DNA of 44,735 nt from positions 1-44,735 of the forward strand of contig NZ_JYNP01000049.1 of NCBI RefSeq assembly GCF_000934755.1. Reading direction: 5' to 3'. Position 1 is the stretch's first letter. The number at the start of each line of letters is the position of its first letter. Below the pieces are notes generated by a model, which saw only the letters and a program-made list of their open reading frames with translations, did no database searches and had not been told where the DNA came from. A program made the translations under genes and the position numbers. This DNA comes from Desulfonatronovibrio magnus (GTDB lineage: Bacteria; Desulfobacterota; Desulfovibrionia; Desulfovibrionales; Desulfonatronovibrionaceae). Below are positions 33,482 through 42,072 of this stretch, piece after piece.

Positions 33482-34195
33482 ATGGACCTTGGAACTGATC
33501 TGTCAAGATATTTCAAAGCTTATGAAGATCTGCAAAAAAGAACTGATGATCTTTTTTTGCAGATGAAAAAAAATTTTTCCGCAGAAGTTCAGTGTGATAA
33601 CGGCTGTACAGAGTGCTGTTATGCCCTGTTTGACCTGCCCTTAGTTGAAGCCCTTTATCTTAACAGCAGGTTTCAGGATGTTGAGTCAAGCGTCAGGCAC
33701 CAGATTCTCATTGAGGCTGATAAGGCAGATCGAAAGCTGCACAAGATCAAAAAGAAACTGGCTCAATATCACCATGATGGGGCTGATGCCAGAGATGTTT
33801 TATTGAAAGCATCCAAAGAAAAAGTGCAGTGCCCTTTGTTATTTGATGGTCGATGTGCTATGTATCAGCATCGTCCAGTTACCTGCCGACTTTATGGCAT
33901 TCCATTGAATACTGAATACGGAGTGGCAGCATGTGCCCTTTCCGGTTTTACTCAAGGTAAGCAATATCCGACTGTACACATGCAGAAACTTTATCAGGAG
34001 CTTATGGCCTTGAGTGAAGAAATTGCAGTCTCCATCAACTCAAGATATTCGCAGTTGCATACCATGCTGGTTCCAGTTTCCATGTGCCTGTTGACTGAGT
34101 ACACAAAACGATATCTTGGAGTAAAAGAAAAGCCTGAAAAGCCTGACAATAATGCTCCTACCAAGGAGTGGGTACTGGGCCCCAGGGAGGACTAA
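33482..34195 (+). CDS. YkgJ-family (Zn/Fe-chelating cysteine cluster) protein
   Basis: From ATG 33482 the protein has 237 residues. The YkgJ cysteine cluster is clear: C38-x3-C42-x2-C45-C46 (CDNGCTECC), then CPLLFDGRCAMYQHRPVTCRLYGIP in the centre with further cysteines. The domain is predicted to hold a metal or Fe-S cluster, but its biochemical role is not established. AGGAGG stands 6 bases before ATG 33482; the GTG at 33446 would add a poor 12-residue extension. The next gene starts 3 bases after the stop, so the two form an operon. The position between the ferredoxin and dsrAB suggests a role linked to sulfite reduction or cofactor maturation (inference). Confidence 0.88.
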   Translation: MDLGTDLSRYFKAYEDLQKRTDDLFLQMKKNFSAEVQCDNGCTECCYALFDLPLVEALYLNSRFQDVESSVRHQILIEADKADRKLHKIKKKLAQYHHDGADARDVLLKASKEKVQCPLLFDGRCAMYQHRPVTCRLYGIPLNTEYGVAACALSGFTQGKQYPTVHMQKLYQELMALSEEIAVSINSRYSQLHTMLVPVSMCLLTEYTKRYLGVKEKPEKPDNNAPTKEWVLGPRED

Positions 34196-34198
34196 TTT

Positions 34199-34567
34199 AT
34201 GAGTAATATCATTCATCAGGAACAAACTCAGGACAGCCAGAAAGCTGCCATTTATGAGTCATTATCGCCAAGAAGAAAGAAATTTATAGACCGCATCGGC
34301 TTTGATAAATGGGATCCTTTTCAGGAACCCAAAAATCCTATTGAAATCAGAACCGATACCACAAGAAGGACCAGTAAGCAGCTTATGCAGAAATTTTTGC
34401 ATGACTGTCCACCGGACGAATATAGCAATGCCTATGGCAGAGGCGTATTGGAGATGTGTCTGGGAATCATTAATGGTGATGACAAATCCAGAGCCATGTA
34501 TGAATTTTCTTTATGGTACAAAGAGCTGTTGAAGAAGGAAAATAAGGAATTTAAAAGCGGCGTATAG
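34199..34567 (+). CDS. Conserved-looking hypothetical protein of the YkgJ-TPR gene group
   Basis: The 122-residue soluble protein is not recognised. It is charged and probably helical, with SLSPRRKKFIDRIGFDKWDPF near the start, a DCPPDEYSNAYGRGVLEMCLGI centre and a LWYKELLKKENKEFKSG end. It has two cysteines and no signal peptide or membrane segment. GGAGG lies about 9 bases before the ATG and the gene follows the YkgJ gene by 3 bases, so the two are translationally linked. Coding quality looks genuine (good start site, no overlap). A short AGGTCAG-type tandem repeat follows directly. Confidence 0.75.
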   Translation: MSNIIHQEQTQDSQKAAIYESLSPRRKKFIDRIGFDKWDPFQEPKNPIEIRTDTTRRTSKQLMQKFLHDCPPDEYSNAYGRGVLEMCLGIINGDDKSRAMYEFSLWYKELLKKENKEFKSGV

Positions 34568-34612
34568 GGTCAGGGGGCGGAGGTCAGAAGTCAGAGGTCA
34601 GAGATCAGGGGG
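34567..34612. repeat. Degenerate heptamer tandem repeat (AGGTCAG type)
   Basis: About six units such as AGGTCAGAAGTCAGAGGTCA with 7-8 bp period, directly after the hypothetical gene. It is the same type as at 25764. Confidence 0.7.
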
Positions 34613-34717
34613 CATAACGTATAGAGGAAAATAATTTTCAGTTATTTGTCGATTTTGTCCCAGCCTCCAGTATGGTACTTACAAAATAAACAAAAATTAT
34701 ACAACTTAGGGGATATA

Positions 34718-35341
34718 ATGAGCAATGTTTCAACTGAACAACAGATTAAAGAGTTGGAAGAAAGGCTGGAGCAGAATCCAGACTGCGGTATAACTCATTA
34801 CAATCTTGGAGTGAACTACCTGGCCACTCGAGATTTTGAAAAGGCCAGGGAATTTTTTAGAGAAGCTATCCGCAAGAATCCGGACATTGCAGAGGCATAT
34901 GTGCAGCTTGGAGGAATTGCCATGAATGAAGGAGATCTTGATGGCTGCTTCAGTTACAATCAAATGGCCAGCAAAGTCAGACATCGTTTTGCTGTGCCTC
35001 ATGGCAATATGGGATTTGTGCATTTACAGCGTAACGACGTGGATAAGGCTATTGGGTCACTTAAACGGGCCATTTCATTTGACCCCAAGTTTGTCCAGGC
35101 TCATGCCACTTTGGGCAGTGCCTATCTTATGCAGGGAGATGTAGACGGCTGTATAGCGCAGAGTAAAAAGGCAATTGAGCTTGAACCCAGGTTCGGACCA
35201 GCTTATAATAATATGGGGCTGGCGTACATGGAAAAGGGGGATTATCAGCAGGCCAGAGAAAGTTTCAATAAGGCTTCTGAAACAGGTTATGAGGTTGCCC
35301 CGGAAGTTCTGGAGGAGCTTGAAAAACTGATGTCATCATAA
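34718..35341 (+). CDS. Tetratricopeptide-repeat protein upstream of dsrA
   Basis: From ATG 34718 the protein has 207 residues made of about five TPR units (HYNLGVNYLATRDFEKAREF, AYVQLGGIAMNEGD, PHGNMGFVHLQRND, AHATLGSAYLMQGD, AYNNMGLAYMEKGD). TPR arrays scaffold protein-protein contacts. There is no signal peptide, so it acts in the cytoplasm. AGGGG lies about 6 bases before ATG 34718; the frame extends to 34646 but that part has no proper start site. Its location 200 bases before dsrA suggests, but does not prove, a chaperone-like role for DsrAB. Confidence 0.88.
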   Translation: MSNVSTEQQIKELEERLEQNPDCGITHYNLGVNYLATRDFEKAREFFREAIRKNPDIAEAYVQLGGIAMNEGDLDGCFSYNQMASKVRHRFAVPHGNMGFVHLQRNDVDKAIGSLKRAISFDPKFVQAHATLGSAYLMQGDVDGCIAQSKKAIELEPRFGPAYNNMGLAYMEKGDYQQARESFNKASETGYEVAPEVLEELEKLMSS

Positions 35342-35462
35342 GATTTCTTCGCGGCATGGTGCCAGTTGAAAAATTTATTCAGGAAAATTATATTGACAAC
35401 GGTTTATCTTTGTGTGAAAAATCACAAGAGCCGGATCAAGTACAAGTGTTAAGCGAGTTGTG

Positions 35463-35502
35463 AAGTCGTCAGATTTATTTTTTAAGTGGGACGACTTTTT
35501 AT
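35463..35502 (+). promoter_or_regulatory. Hairpin with T-run in the dsrA leader
   Basis: AAGTCGTC (35463-35470) pairs with GACGACTT (35490-35497) over 8 bases with a 19-base loop, and a TTTTT run follows. It may be the terminator of the TPR gene or an attenuator of dsrAB. A TTGACA at 35393-35398 upstream could be part of a dsr promoter, which would place the hairpin inside the dsr leader; its -10 is weak. Confidence 0.55.
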
Positions 35503-35539
35503 TCATAAGGTTATAACCATAATTCAAGGAGGATTTTCA

Positions 35540-36853
35540 ATGCCTAAACATGAAACCCCTTTGCTGGATCAGCTTGAAAGCGGTCCATGGCCAAGTTTTG
35601 TGTCTGATTTGAAAAGGCAGTCAGAGGCAAGGCACGCCAAGAAGAATGAGATCGAGTATCAGATCCCTGAAGATGTTGTTGACGATCTGCTTGGCGTACT
35701 GGAGCTTTCATACAAAGAAGGCGAAGTACACTGGAAGCACGGCGGTATCGTTGGTGTATTCGGTTACGGTGGTGGAGTTATCGGCAGGTATTGTGACCAG
35801 CCTGAGCAATTCCCCGGTGTAGCTCACTTTCACACCATGCGTGTCAACCAGCCTGCAGCCAAGTACTACAAGACTGACTTTCTGCGCAGTCTCTGTGATC
35901 TCTGGGATTTCCGCGGAAGCGGTCTGACCAACATGCACGGCTCAACTGGTGACATCGTTTTTCTTGGAACCAGAACAGAGCAGTTGGAAGAGATCTTCTT
36001 CGAGTTGACCCACAACTTGAACACAGACCTTGGTGGTTCAGGATCAAACCTGCGTACCCCTGAGTGCTGTCTTGGCGAGTCCAGGTGTGAATGGGCCTGT
36101 TATGATTCCCAGGAACTTTGTTATCAGTTGACCATGGAATATCAGGATGAGCTGCACAGGCCTGCATTTCCTTACAAATTTAAGTTTAAATTTGATGCCT
36201 GCCCCAATGGATGTGTTGCTTCCATAGCACGTTCCGACCTTTCTTTTATTGGAACATGGCGCGATGAGATTCGTATTGATCAGGAAGCAGTTGCTGCTTA
36301 TTCTGGTGGTGAAATTGCACCCAATGGCGGAGCCCATGCAGGCAAAGACTGGGGTAAGTTTGATCTTCAAAAAGAAGTTATTGACCTCTGTCCTACAGAA
36401 TGTATGTGGATGGAAGATGGTAAGCTCAAAATCAATGACAAGGAATGTACACGCTGCATGCATTGCATCAATGTAATGCCCAGAGCGTTGCGCATTGGTA
36501 ATGATCGCGGTCTGTCAATTCTTGTTGGCGCTAAGGCTCCGATTCTTGATGGTGCTCAGATGGGCTCACTGCTTGTTCCTTTTATCAAGGCTGAAGAACC
36601 TTACGATGAAATCAAAGAAGTCATCGAGAATATCTGGGATTGGTGGATGGAAGAAGGCAAGAACCGCGAGCGTATTGGTGAGACCATGAAAAGAATGGGC
36701 TTCCAGAGACTTCTGGAAGTTACCGGCATCAAGCCCATGCCCCAGCATGTACAGGAACCCAGGACCAACCCATACATCTTCTGGAAAGAAGAAGAGGTAC
36801 CCGGCGGCTGGGATCGCGACATTGCAGACTACAGATCACGTCACCAGAAATAA
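35540..36853 (+). CDS. dsrA: Dissimilatory sulfite reductase alpha subunit
   Basis: DsrA (437 residues from ATG 35540) forms the alpha2beta2 enzyme with DsrB that reduces sulfite with siroheme-[4Fe-4S] centres. Cluster motifs C-x5-C (CLGESRC) and C-x3-C (CPNGC) are present. So is an inserted ferredoxin domain with CPTECMW and CTRCMHCINVMP. The HGSTGDIVFLGT and NLNTDLGGSGSNLRTPE segments are DsrA hallmarks. ATG 35540 has AAGGAGG 7 bases upstream, which is much better than the upstream in-frame codon at 35486. dsrB follows after 12 bases. Confidence 0.97.
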   Translation: MPKHETPLLDQLESGPWPSFVSDLKRQSEARHAKKNEIEYQIPEDVVDDLLGVLELSYKEGEVHWKHGGIVGVFGYGGGVIGRYCDQPEQFPGVAHFHTMRVNQPAAKYYKTDFLRSLCDLWDFRGSGLTNMHGSTGDIVFLGTRTEQLEEIFFELTHNLNTDLGGSGSNLRTPECCLGESRCEWACYDSQELCYQLTMEYQDELHRPAFPYKFKFKFDACPNGCVASIARSDLSFIGTWRDEIRIDQEAVAAYSGGEIAPNGGAHAGKDWGKFDLQKEVIDLCPTECMWMEDGKLKINDKECTRCMHCINVMPRALRIGNDRGLSILVGAKAPILDGAQMGSLLVPFIKAEEPYDEIKEVIENIWDWWMEEGKNRERIGETMKRMGFQRLLEVTGIKPMPQHVQEPRTNPYIFWKEEEVPGGWDRDIADYRSRHQK

Positions 36854-36865
36854 GGGAGGTAAAAA

Positions 36866-38029
36866 ATGGCTTTTATATCATCAGGATACAATCCAGACAA
36901 ACCGATGGAAAACCGTATTTCCGACATCGGTCCAAGACATTATTCCGAGTTCTTGCCTCCTGTTATCAAAAATAACAAGGGCAAATGGCTCTGGCATGAA
37001 ATTCTCGAACCAGGCGTGCTGATGCACAAGGCTGAAAGTGGGGATGAAGTTTATACTGTTCGTGTTGGATCTCCAAGACTTATAGGTACAGAAACCCTGC
37101 GTGAAGCACTTGAAATTGCAGACAAGCATTGCGACGGTTATCTTCGTTTCACCACCAGAAATAATATTGAATATATGGTGGACAGCAAGGATAAAGTGGC
37201 AGCTCTCAAGGAAGATCTGGCTTCACGTAAGCATGAAGGTGGAAGTTTTAAGTTTCCTGTTGGCGGAACTGGAGCTGGAGTTACAAATATAGTACATACA
37301 CAGGGCTGGATTCATTGTCATACACCAGCTTCGGATGCTTCAGGAACAGTAAAGGTTGTACTGGATGATCTTTTTGAAGAGTTCCAGCAAATGAGGCTTC
37401 CAGCTCAGCTCAGGATTTCCATGGCCTGTTGTCTGAACATGTGCGGTGCGGTTCATTGCTCTGATATTGCCATTCTTGGCTATCACCGCAAGCCCCCCAT
37501 CATTGACCATGAAAACTTAGAAAACCTTTGTGAAATTCCTCTGGCCGTAGCTTCCTGTCCTACAGCAGCCATCAGGCCTTCCAAGACTACCATAAAGGAC
37601 CCCAAAACAGGCGAAGACAAAACCGTTAAAACTGTGGCCATTAAAAATGAAAGGTGCATGTTCTGCGGTAACTGCTACACCATGTGCCCTGCACTGCCAT
37701 TGACAGACGGTGAAGGTGACGGACTTGTTATCATGGCTGGCGGTAAGGTTTCCAACCGTATCTCCAACCCCAAGTTCTCCAAAGTCGTTGTAGCCTTTAT
37801 TCCGAACGAAACACCTCGCTGGCCTACATTGGCCAAGGTTGTTCGCCAGATCGTGGATGCCTATGCCAAGGGCGCGCGCAAGTACGAGCGTGTTGGTGAC
37901 TGGGCAGAGCGCATTGGCTGGGAGCGTTTCTTTGAGGCATGTGATCTTGAATTTACACATCATCTTATTGACGACTTCCGTGATCCTGCTTACTATACCT
38001 GGAGACAAACAACGAACTTCAAGTTCTAA
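36866..38029 (+). CDS. dsrB: Dissimilatory sulfite reductase beta subunit
   Basis: DsrB (387 residues) has the siroheme-cluster region [25 protein letters not shown], a ferredoxin domain with [16 protein letters not shown] and the C-terminal [24 protein letters not shown] segment, all typical of DsrB. The catalytic siroheme sits in this subunit in known structures. A GGGAGG site lies about 6 bases before the ATG. dsrD follows after 63 bases that contain a GC-rich hairpin. Confidence 0.97.
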   Translation: MAFISSGYNPDKPMENRISDIGPRHYSEFLPPVIKNNKGKWLWHEILEPGVLMHKAESGDEVYTVRVGSPRLIGTETLREALEIADKHCDGYLRFTTRNNIEYMVDSKDKVAALKEDLASRKHEGGSFKFPVGGTGAGVTNIVHTQGWIHCHTPASDASGTVKVVLDDLFEEFQQMRLPAQLRISMACCLNMCGAVHCSDIAILGYHRKPPIIDHENLENLCEIPLAVASCPTAAIRPSKTTIKDPKTGEDKTVKTVAIKNERCMFCGNCYTMCPALPLTDGEGDGLVIMAGGKVSNRISNPKFSKVVVAFIPNETPRWPTLAKVVRQIVDAYAKGARKYERVGDWAERIGWERFFEACDLEFTHHLIDDFRDPAYYTWRQTTNFKF

Positions 38030-38048
38030 TCGTCTTATTAACCAGTGT

Positions 38049-38072
38049 GGCGCCGTCAAATCCGGCGGCGCC
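38049..38072 (+). promoter_or_regulatory. GC-rich hairpin between dsrB and dsrD
   Basis: GGCGCCG (38049-38055) and CGGCGCC (38066-38072) form a 7-bp GC stem with a 10-base loop. No T-run follows, so it is more likely an mRNA-stability or processing element separating dsrAB from dsrD than a terminator. Confidence 0.5.
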
Positions 38073-38092
38073 TAAACCAAAGGATGGTGAAT

Positions 38093-38323
38093 ATGGATCA
38101 AGAAGCAGCTAAACAAGAAATTATTAATTTTTTGGATTCTAAAGAAAAGTCCAAGACAAAGTTTTATTTCAATGATTTTACCAAACTTTTCCCGGATATG
38201 AAGGCCAGGGAAGTTAAAAAGCTTTTGACAGCTCTGGTTCAGGAAGGCAAACTGGTCTTCTGGTCCAGCGGAAGCACCACAATGTACGGTAAAAAAGATG
38301 CCGGTAAAACAGCTGAAGGATAA
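38093..38323 (+). CDS. dsrD: DsrD, small winged-helix protein of the dsr operon
   Basis: From ATG 38093 the product has 76 residues, close to the usual 78. KFYFNDFTKLFP, ARE-VKKLLTALVQEGKLVFWSSGSTTMYG is the DsrD winged-helix core. DsrD is found beside dsrAB in sulfate reducers and has been reported to stimulate DsrAB activity. Of the in-frame starts, ATG 38093 lies 8 bases after AAGGA; ATG 38084 and the GTG at 38045 are less likely. Confidence 0.93.
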   Translation: MDQEAAKQEIINFLDSKEKSKTKFYFNDFTKLFPDMKAREVKKLLTALVQEGKLVFWSSGSTTMYGKKDAGKTAEG

Positions 38324-38355
38324 ATCCTTAGTCAGTTATACCTTACAATTCCAAT

Positions 38356-39801
38356 GTGGAACATAAAACTGATAAATTAATTTTTCCGAGGATAACCCTG
38401 GCAGGCCTAAAGGGCGGGTCAGGTAAAACGATAGTATCATTAGGACTGTCCAGACTTTTTTTTCAAAAAGGTCTTAAGGTCAAGCCGTTCAAGAAGGGCC
38501 CAGATTATATTGACGCTAAATGGCTGTCTCTTGCAGCTGAAAACAGCGCTTCAAATCTGGACCCTTTTTTATTTCCAGTCTCCAAAGTCCAGTCACTTTT
38601 CTGGTCTTTTGCAAATTTTCATGACATAGCGGTTATAGAAGGCAATCGCGGCCTTTTTGATGGAAAGGATGTGCATGGATCTTATTCCACTGCCGAGCTG
38701 TGCAGAATTCTTCAGGCCCCGGTTGTGCTGGTTATTGATTGTACCAAGGTGACCCGTACCATGGCTGCAGTAGTCCTGGGCTGTAAACTCTTTGAAGAGG
38801 ATTTGAATCTGGCAGGGGTTATCCTGAATCAGACAGCTGGACAAAGACACAGGACCATAATCCGCAATTCCATCGAGCAATATACAGATGTACCCGTATT
38901 GGGTGCTTTGCCCAAGATCAGGCATAACCCCATTCCTGAAAGACACATGGGGCTTATTTCCGACCAGGAACATGCAGATCTTGAAGATATTTTTCAGTCC
39001 ATTTCCAAGCTTGTTGAAGACAATGTGGACACTGATAAGGTTCTTGAAATAGCCCGTCATGCCCCCTGTGCTGCTCCAGTACACGAAGAAACAAATAGTC
39101 TTCATAAGTTCCATAATCACGACAAGCCAACTATTGGTGTGGTCAGAGATAAGGCTCTCTGGTTTTATTATGAAGAAAATCTGGAAGCTCTCAGACAGAG
39201 CGGAGCTGGACTTATAGACCTGACCCTTCTTGATAAAAAAGACTGGCCTGAAATCCATGGTCTTTATCTCGGCGGAGGATTTCCTGAAACCATGGCACAA
39301 GCCTTAGATGAAAATACTATTCTCAAGAAAAGATTGAAAATTCTTTCTGCCAGGGGGCTTCCCATTTATGCTGAGTGCGGGGGCTTCATGTATCTTGCCG
39401 AAAGTCTTGAGTATGAAGACAGATGTTTTTCCATGGCAGGCATTCTTCCTGTGAGGACCAAGCTGTTTAAAAAGCCTCAGGGGCACGGTTATGTCCAGGC
39501 CAGAGTGGCCCGCAAAAATCCCTTCTATCCAGTAGGAGAGTTAATTACAGGACATGAGTTTCATTACTCCAGATGTCTTGAATTGCCGGATAATCTCAGT
39601 TTTTGCTTTGAGCTGGACAGGGGGGTTGGAATAGCTGATGGGTTAGATGGTATATGTTACAGAAATGTTCTGGCCGGTTATACACATATCCATGCGTTTG
39701 GTGCTGGCAAATGGGCAGAAAATTTTGTCAAAGCAGCCCTGATCTACAAAAATTCAGTGCTGAGTAATCAAGAGTCATGTCCGGATATTCATTGTCAATG
39801 A
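38356..39801 (+). CDS. dsrN: DsrN / CobB-CbiA-like glutamine-dependent siroheme amidase
   Basis: The 481-residue protein has the cobyrinate a,c-diamide synthase architecture: an N-terminal ATP-binding P-loop domain (LAGLKGGSGKTIVSLGLSRLF) and a C-terminal class I glutamine amidotransferase domain with GLYLGGGFPE and the nucleophile Cys341 in YAECGGFMYLAE. In sulfite-reducing organisms, homologues next to dsrAB (DsrN) are considered to amidate siroheme to siroamide for DsrAB. The location 32 bases after dsrD supports that over cobalamin synthesis. The start is a GTG without a strong ribosome binding site, perhaps coupled to dsrD. An inverted-repeat element abuts the stop codon. Confidence 0.88.
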   Translation: MEHKTDKLIFPRITLAGLKGGSGKTIVSLGLSRLFFQKGLKVKPFKKGPDYIDAKWLSLAAENSASNLDPFLFPVSKVQSLFWSFANFHDIAVIEGNRGLFDGKDVHGSYSTAELCRILQAPVVLVIDCTKVTRTMAAVVLGCKLFEEDLNLAGVILNQTAGQRHRTIIRNSIEQYTDVPVLGALPKIRHNPIPERHMGLISDQEHADLEDIFQSISKLVEDNVDTDKVLEIARHAPCAAPVHEETNSLHKFHNHDKPTIGVVRDKALWFYYEENLEALRQSGAGLIDLTLLDKKDWPEIHGLYLGGGFPETMAQALDENTILKKRLKILSARGLPIYAECGGFMYLAESLEYEDRCFSMAGILPVRTKLFKKPQGHGYVQARVARKNPFYPVGELITGHEFHYSRCLELPDNLSFCFELDRGVGIADGLDGICYRNVLAGYTHIHAFGAGKWAENFVKAALIYKNSVLSNQESCPDIHCQ

Positions 39802-39807
39802 TGCATC

Positions 39808-39957
39808 AAGTCATTATGCGTTTCTGAAAACTGTAAATTTTTGTTGTATCTCATAGCTATTTTGGCTTTAAAATCCGATTGTGACGGCTTGGCACAGGGA
39901 CTGTCCCTGGCTTCGGGACTGTCCCCAGTTGATTTTTAAGAAACGCGTAATGCTCCC
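39808..39957 (+). mobile_element. Inverted-terminal-repeat element, copy D (MITE-like, about 150 bp)
   Basis: The left end (CATTATGCGTTTCTGAAAAC) lacks the first few bases of the consensus; the right end is AGAAACGCGTAATGCTCCC. The core has GCATTTTGG-like TAGCTATTTTGG, CCGATTGTGACGGCTTGGCA and two GGGACTGTCCC units. Possible target duplication is weak (ATGATGCATC against ATGATACAGT). It lies just after the dsrN stop codon. Confidence 0.78.
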
Positions 39958-39970
39958 ATGATACAGTTGC

Positions 39971-40723
39971 TCATTGTATCTGTTTTCTTTGTGAGTTGCA
40001 CTCCAGAAAAGGACAAAATTCCAGGGCATGAGCAGTTATGCTGTTGTCGGTATTGTGCAGGATAAGCGGGGGAAGAAGGGTTAGCCCCGGGCCGGCGTTT
40101 TTGACTCCTTCCACAAGGATGATTCGTGAAGGCCTGTCTTCTCTTCCATAAACCGGCAATATTTTTTTTGGCTCAAGTCTGTTGTTCTTCATGCTGCAGA
40201 GCAATTCTTCCATCCTGTCAGATAAAAATACCACTCCGATTTTTGATCTGTTTTTCAAAAGATAGTTTGAGGCTTTGAAAAAGTCATTCAGTGTGCTTTG
40301 CGAACTGAAGGATGCCCCATTGCGGCCCTCATGGGCAGATAATCTGCCGGACCCAGTGCGGTAATAGGGCGGGTTGGTTAGAATCATGTCATAAGTATCA
40401 GGCCTGAAACCAGCTTGCGCCAGGTTTGCTGCATCAGCCTGCCTGAAATCAAACCTGTCTTCAATTCCCATAATTTTCGAGTTACTTACAGCAGTCTCAA
40501 GCATATCAGGGCTTTTGTCGATTCCTGTGAAAGTCAGGTCTGCCTCAGGATTTCTTAGAAATACTCCAAATCCAATAACCCCGCAGCCGCAACCTAAATC
40601 AGCTATAATGCTGTTTTTTCTAAGAGGAATAAAGCAGGACAGAAGTAAAGAGTCCACTGAAAACCTGTATCCCTGCCTGGGCTGGATAAGACCTCTTGGA
40701 AAGTTTACTGGGTTTTTCATCAT
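39971..40723 (-). CDS. TrmN6-like tRNA1(Val) A37 N6-methyltransferase
   Basis: From ATG 40723 the protein has 250 residues. It shows the N-terminal QPRQGYRFSVDSLLLSCF segment typical of TrmN6, the SAM-binding DLGCGCGVIG motif and the catalytic NPPY (ILTNPPYYRTGSG). It should methylate an adenine base; the tRNA1(Val) target is inferred from family resemblance. The open frame continues to 40789 through a tandem repeat that encodes WTLDLGLQTSDLRP, which is unlikely to be translated. No strong ribosome binding site is seen before either ATG (40723 or 40720). Confidence 0.85.
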   Translation of the reverse strand: MMKNPVNFPRGLIQPRQGYRFSVDSLLLSCFIPLRKNSIIADLGCGCGVIGFGVFLRNPEADLTFTGIDKSPDMLETAVSNSKIMGIEDRFDFRQADAANLAQAGFRPDTYDMILTNPPYYRTGSGRLSAHEGRNGASFSSQSTLNDFFKASNYLLKNRSKIGVVFLSDRMEELLCSMKNNRLEPKKILPVYGREDRPSRIILVEGVKNAGPGLTLLPPLILHNTDNSITAHALEFCPFLECNSQRKQIQ

Positions 40724-40732
40724 ATGAGAAGT

Positions 40733-40815
40733 AGGTCTAAGGTCTGAAGTCTGAAGTCCTAGGTCTAAAGTCCAAGGTCTGAAGTCCAAGGTCTGAAGTC
40801 TGTCTAAAGGTCTAA
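40733..40815. repeat. Degenerate heptamer tandem repeat (AGGTCTGAAGTC type)
   Basis: About ten units of AGGTCTRAAGTC-type bases with 7-8 bp period lie upstream of the TrmN6-like gene and run into its frame. It is related in style to the AGGTCAG repeats at 25764 and 34567. Confidence 0.75.
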
Positions 40816-40848
40816 ACCGTTACAAAGCCTGAGCTTTATGATTTTAGC

Positions 40849-42054
40849 CTATCTGCCCCAAAGGTGAAAAAGAATTCCTGTGGGCAGTTTAGGGTAAAAA
40901 TAAGTTGATTTTCTGGGCATGACCTGGCCGACCTCACAAACTTTTTGAAGAATTTTCATGGGCACCGGCTGTAATAAAAAACCTGCCTGGGCTTTTGTGG
41001 ATTGAACATCACTTATAACCTGATTTTGATCATGGGTGTAACTAAGGTAGTTTCCTGAAGCCAGTTCATGTTCGCTTAGCTGCATGGCCTGACGCAGAAA
41101 AAGTTTATCAAGGATATAGGCACCGATATGCTCAAAAGTGTCATGCGGTTGTTTATGGGGAGTAAAATGGAAAAAGCTCTTTTTTAGGCAAAGAGTAAAA
41201 GCATCAGGTCTGTTAATATCCTTTTGGCCAGCAGAGTCTGCTGGTGTGATCAAAAAGTGGTCCTTAGCTTTATCAATTAACTGCTCCCAGTCAAAATTAC
41301 TCTGCCAGGAAAGGATCCTGTGGTACGGAAATATTTCCAGTCCAGGGGAGGAGATATTGCTTAAGTAAGTAAATACATAATTCCACGGGGCATCAATGCT
41401 CTGGGGCATGCTGTTCTTATAGTTCAGGGCGGTTTCATAACGGTGGTGTCCATCAGCGATAAAGACCCTGCGGTCCTGCAGCATACCAGTTAAGACAGCA
41501 TTGTATCTGTCAGGAACGGACCAGACTCTGTTAAAAATACCCGGCTCCTGAAAAAATGACGCAGCAGGCTCTAAGGACAGGCATACTGTACCGATTTCTT
41601 CCATGGTCAGTGAAGGATCATCATAAATACCGAAAATGGGACTCAGTTGTCCCTGGGTAGTCTTCATAAGGTTAAGCCGGTCATTTTTGGCCTTGGGGTA
41701 AGTCTGTTCATGGGGAAAGACTTTTTTGTCCTCAAACGGGTGCACTTTCATGCCGCCAAATATGCCCCAGCGCATTTTGTTGCCGCTCTGGGCATACTCT
41801 GTAGCCATAATGTAAAAACCGGGTTTATCATCCTGTTTTATAAGCCCCTCACTGATCCACTGGCTCAATGTTTCAGCGCCCTTATTGTAAGTTGGTGGTG
41901 AATCTATATGCACAACATTATATTTATGATCTGCAAGGGCTTTGATATCAGCCTGGGATAAAACATCATAAGGAGGGGATATGACACCCTCGGATGATAT
42001 TGCAGGATGACTCCAGCTATACTGATAAAAAGGTAATGGTTTGAATTCAGGCAT
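40849..42054 (-). CDS. DUF1015-family protein (ParB/SerK-like fold)
   Basis: The 401-residue protein carries the family hallmarks: an N-terminal ISPPYDVLS motif, FPHEQTYPKAKNDRLNLMKTTQGQLSPIFGIY in the first third and IADGHHRYETAL near the centre. The HHRYETAL motif is shared with ParB-like nucleotide-hydrolysing proteins, and archaeal serine kinase SerK is a distant relative, so a small-molecule kinase role is conceivable but unproven. The MurJ gene upstream ends 18 bases before this start, so they are likely co-transcribed. Confidence 0.88.
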   Translation of the reverse strand: MPEFKPLPFYQYSWSHPAISSEGVISPPYDVLSQADIKALADHKYNVVHIDSPPTYNKGAETLSQWISEGLIKQDDKPGFYIMATEYAQSGNKMRWGIFGGMKVHPFEDKKVFPHEQTYPKAKNDRLNLMKTTQGQLSPIFGIYDDPSLTMEEIGTVCLSLEPAASFFQEPGIFNRVWSVPDRYNAVLTGMLQDRRVFIADGHHRYETALNYKNSMPQSIDAPWNYVFTYLSNISSPGLEIFPYHRILSWQSNFDWEQLIDKAKDHFLITPADSAGQKDINRPDAFTLCLKKSFFHFTPHKQPHDTFEHIGAYILDKLFLRQAMQLSEHELASGNYLSYTHDQNQVISDVQSTKAQAGFLLQPVPMKILQKVCEVGQVMPRKSTYFYPKLPTGILFHLWGR

Positions 42055-42072
42055 ATTATTTGTCTCTCAGGT

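Noticed and set aside
38356-39801. Cobalamin-pathway cobyrinate diamide synthase as the main call
   Set aside because: Position directly after dsrABD fits DsrN; no other cobalamin gene is nearby. The two enzymes share architecture, so the alternative is not fully excluded.
40724-40789. N-terminal 22-residue extension of the TrmN6-like protein
   Set aside because: It is a translation of a tandem repeat (TLDLGLQTSDLRP), and the conserved protein begins after ATG 40723.
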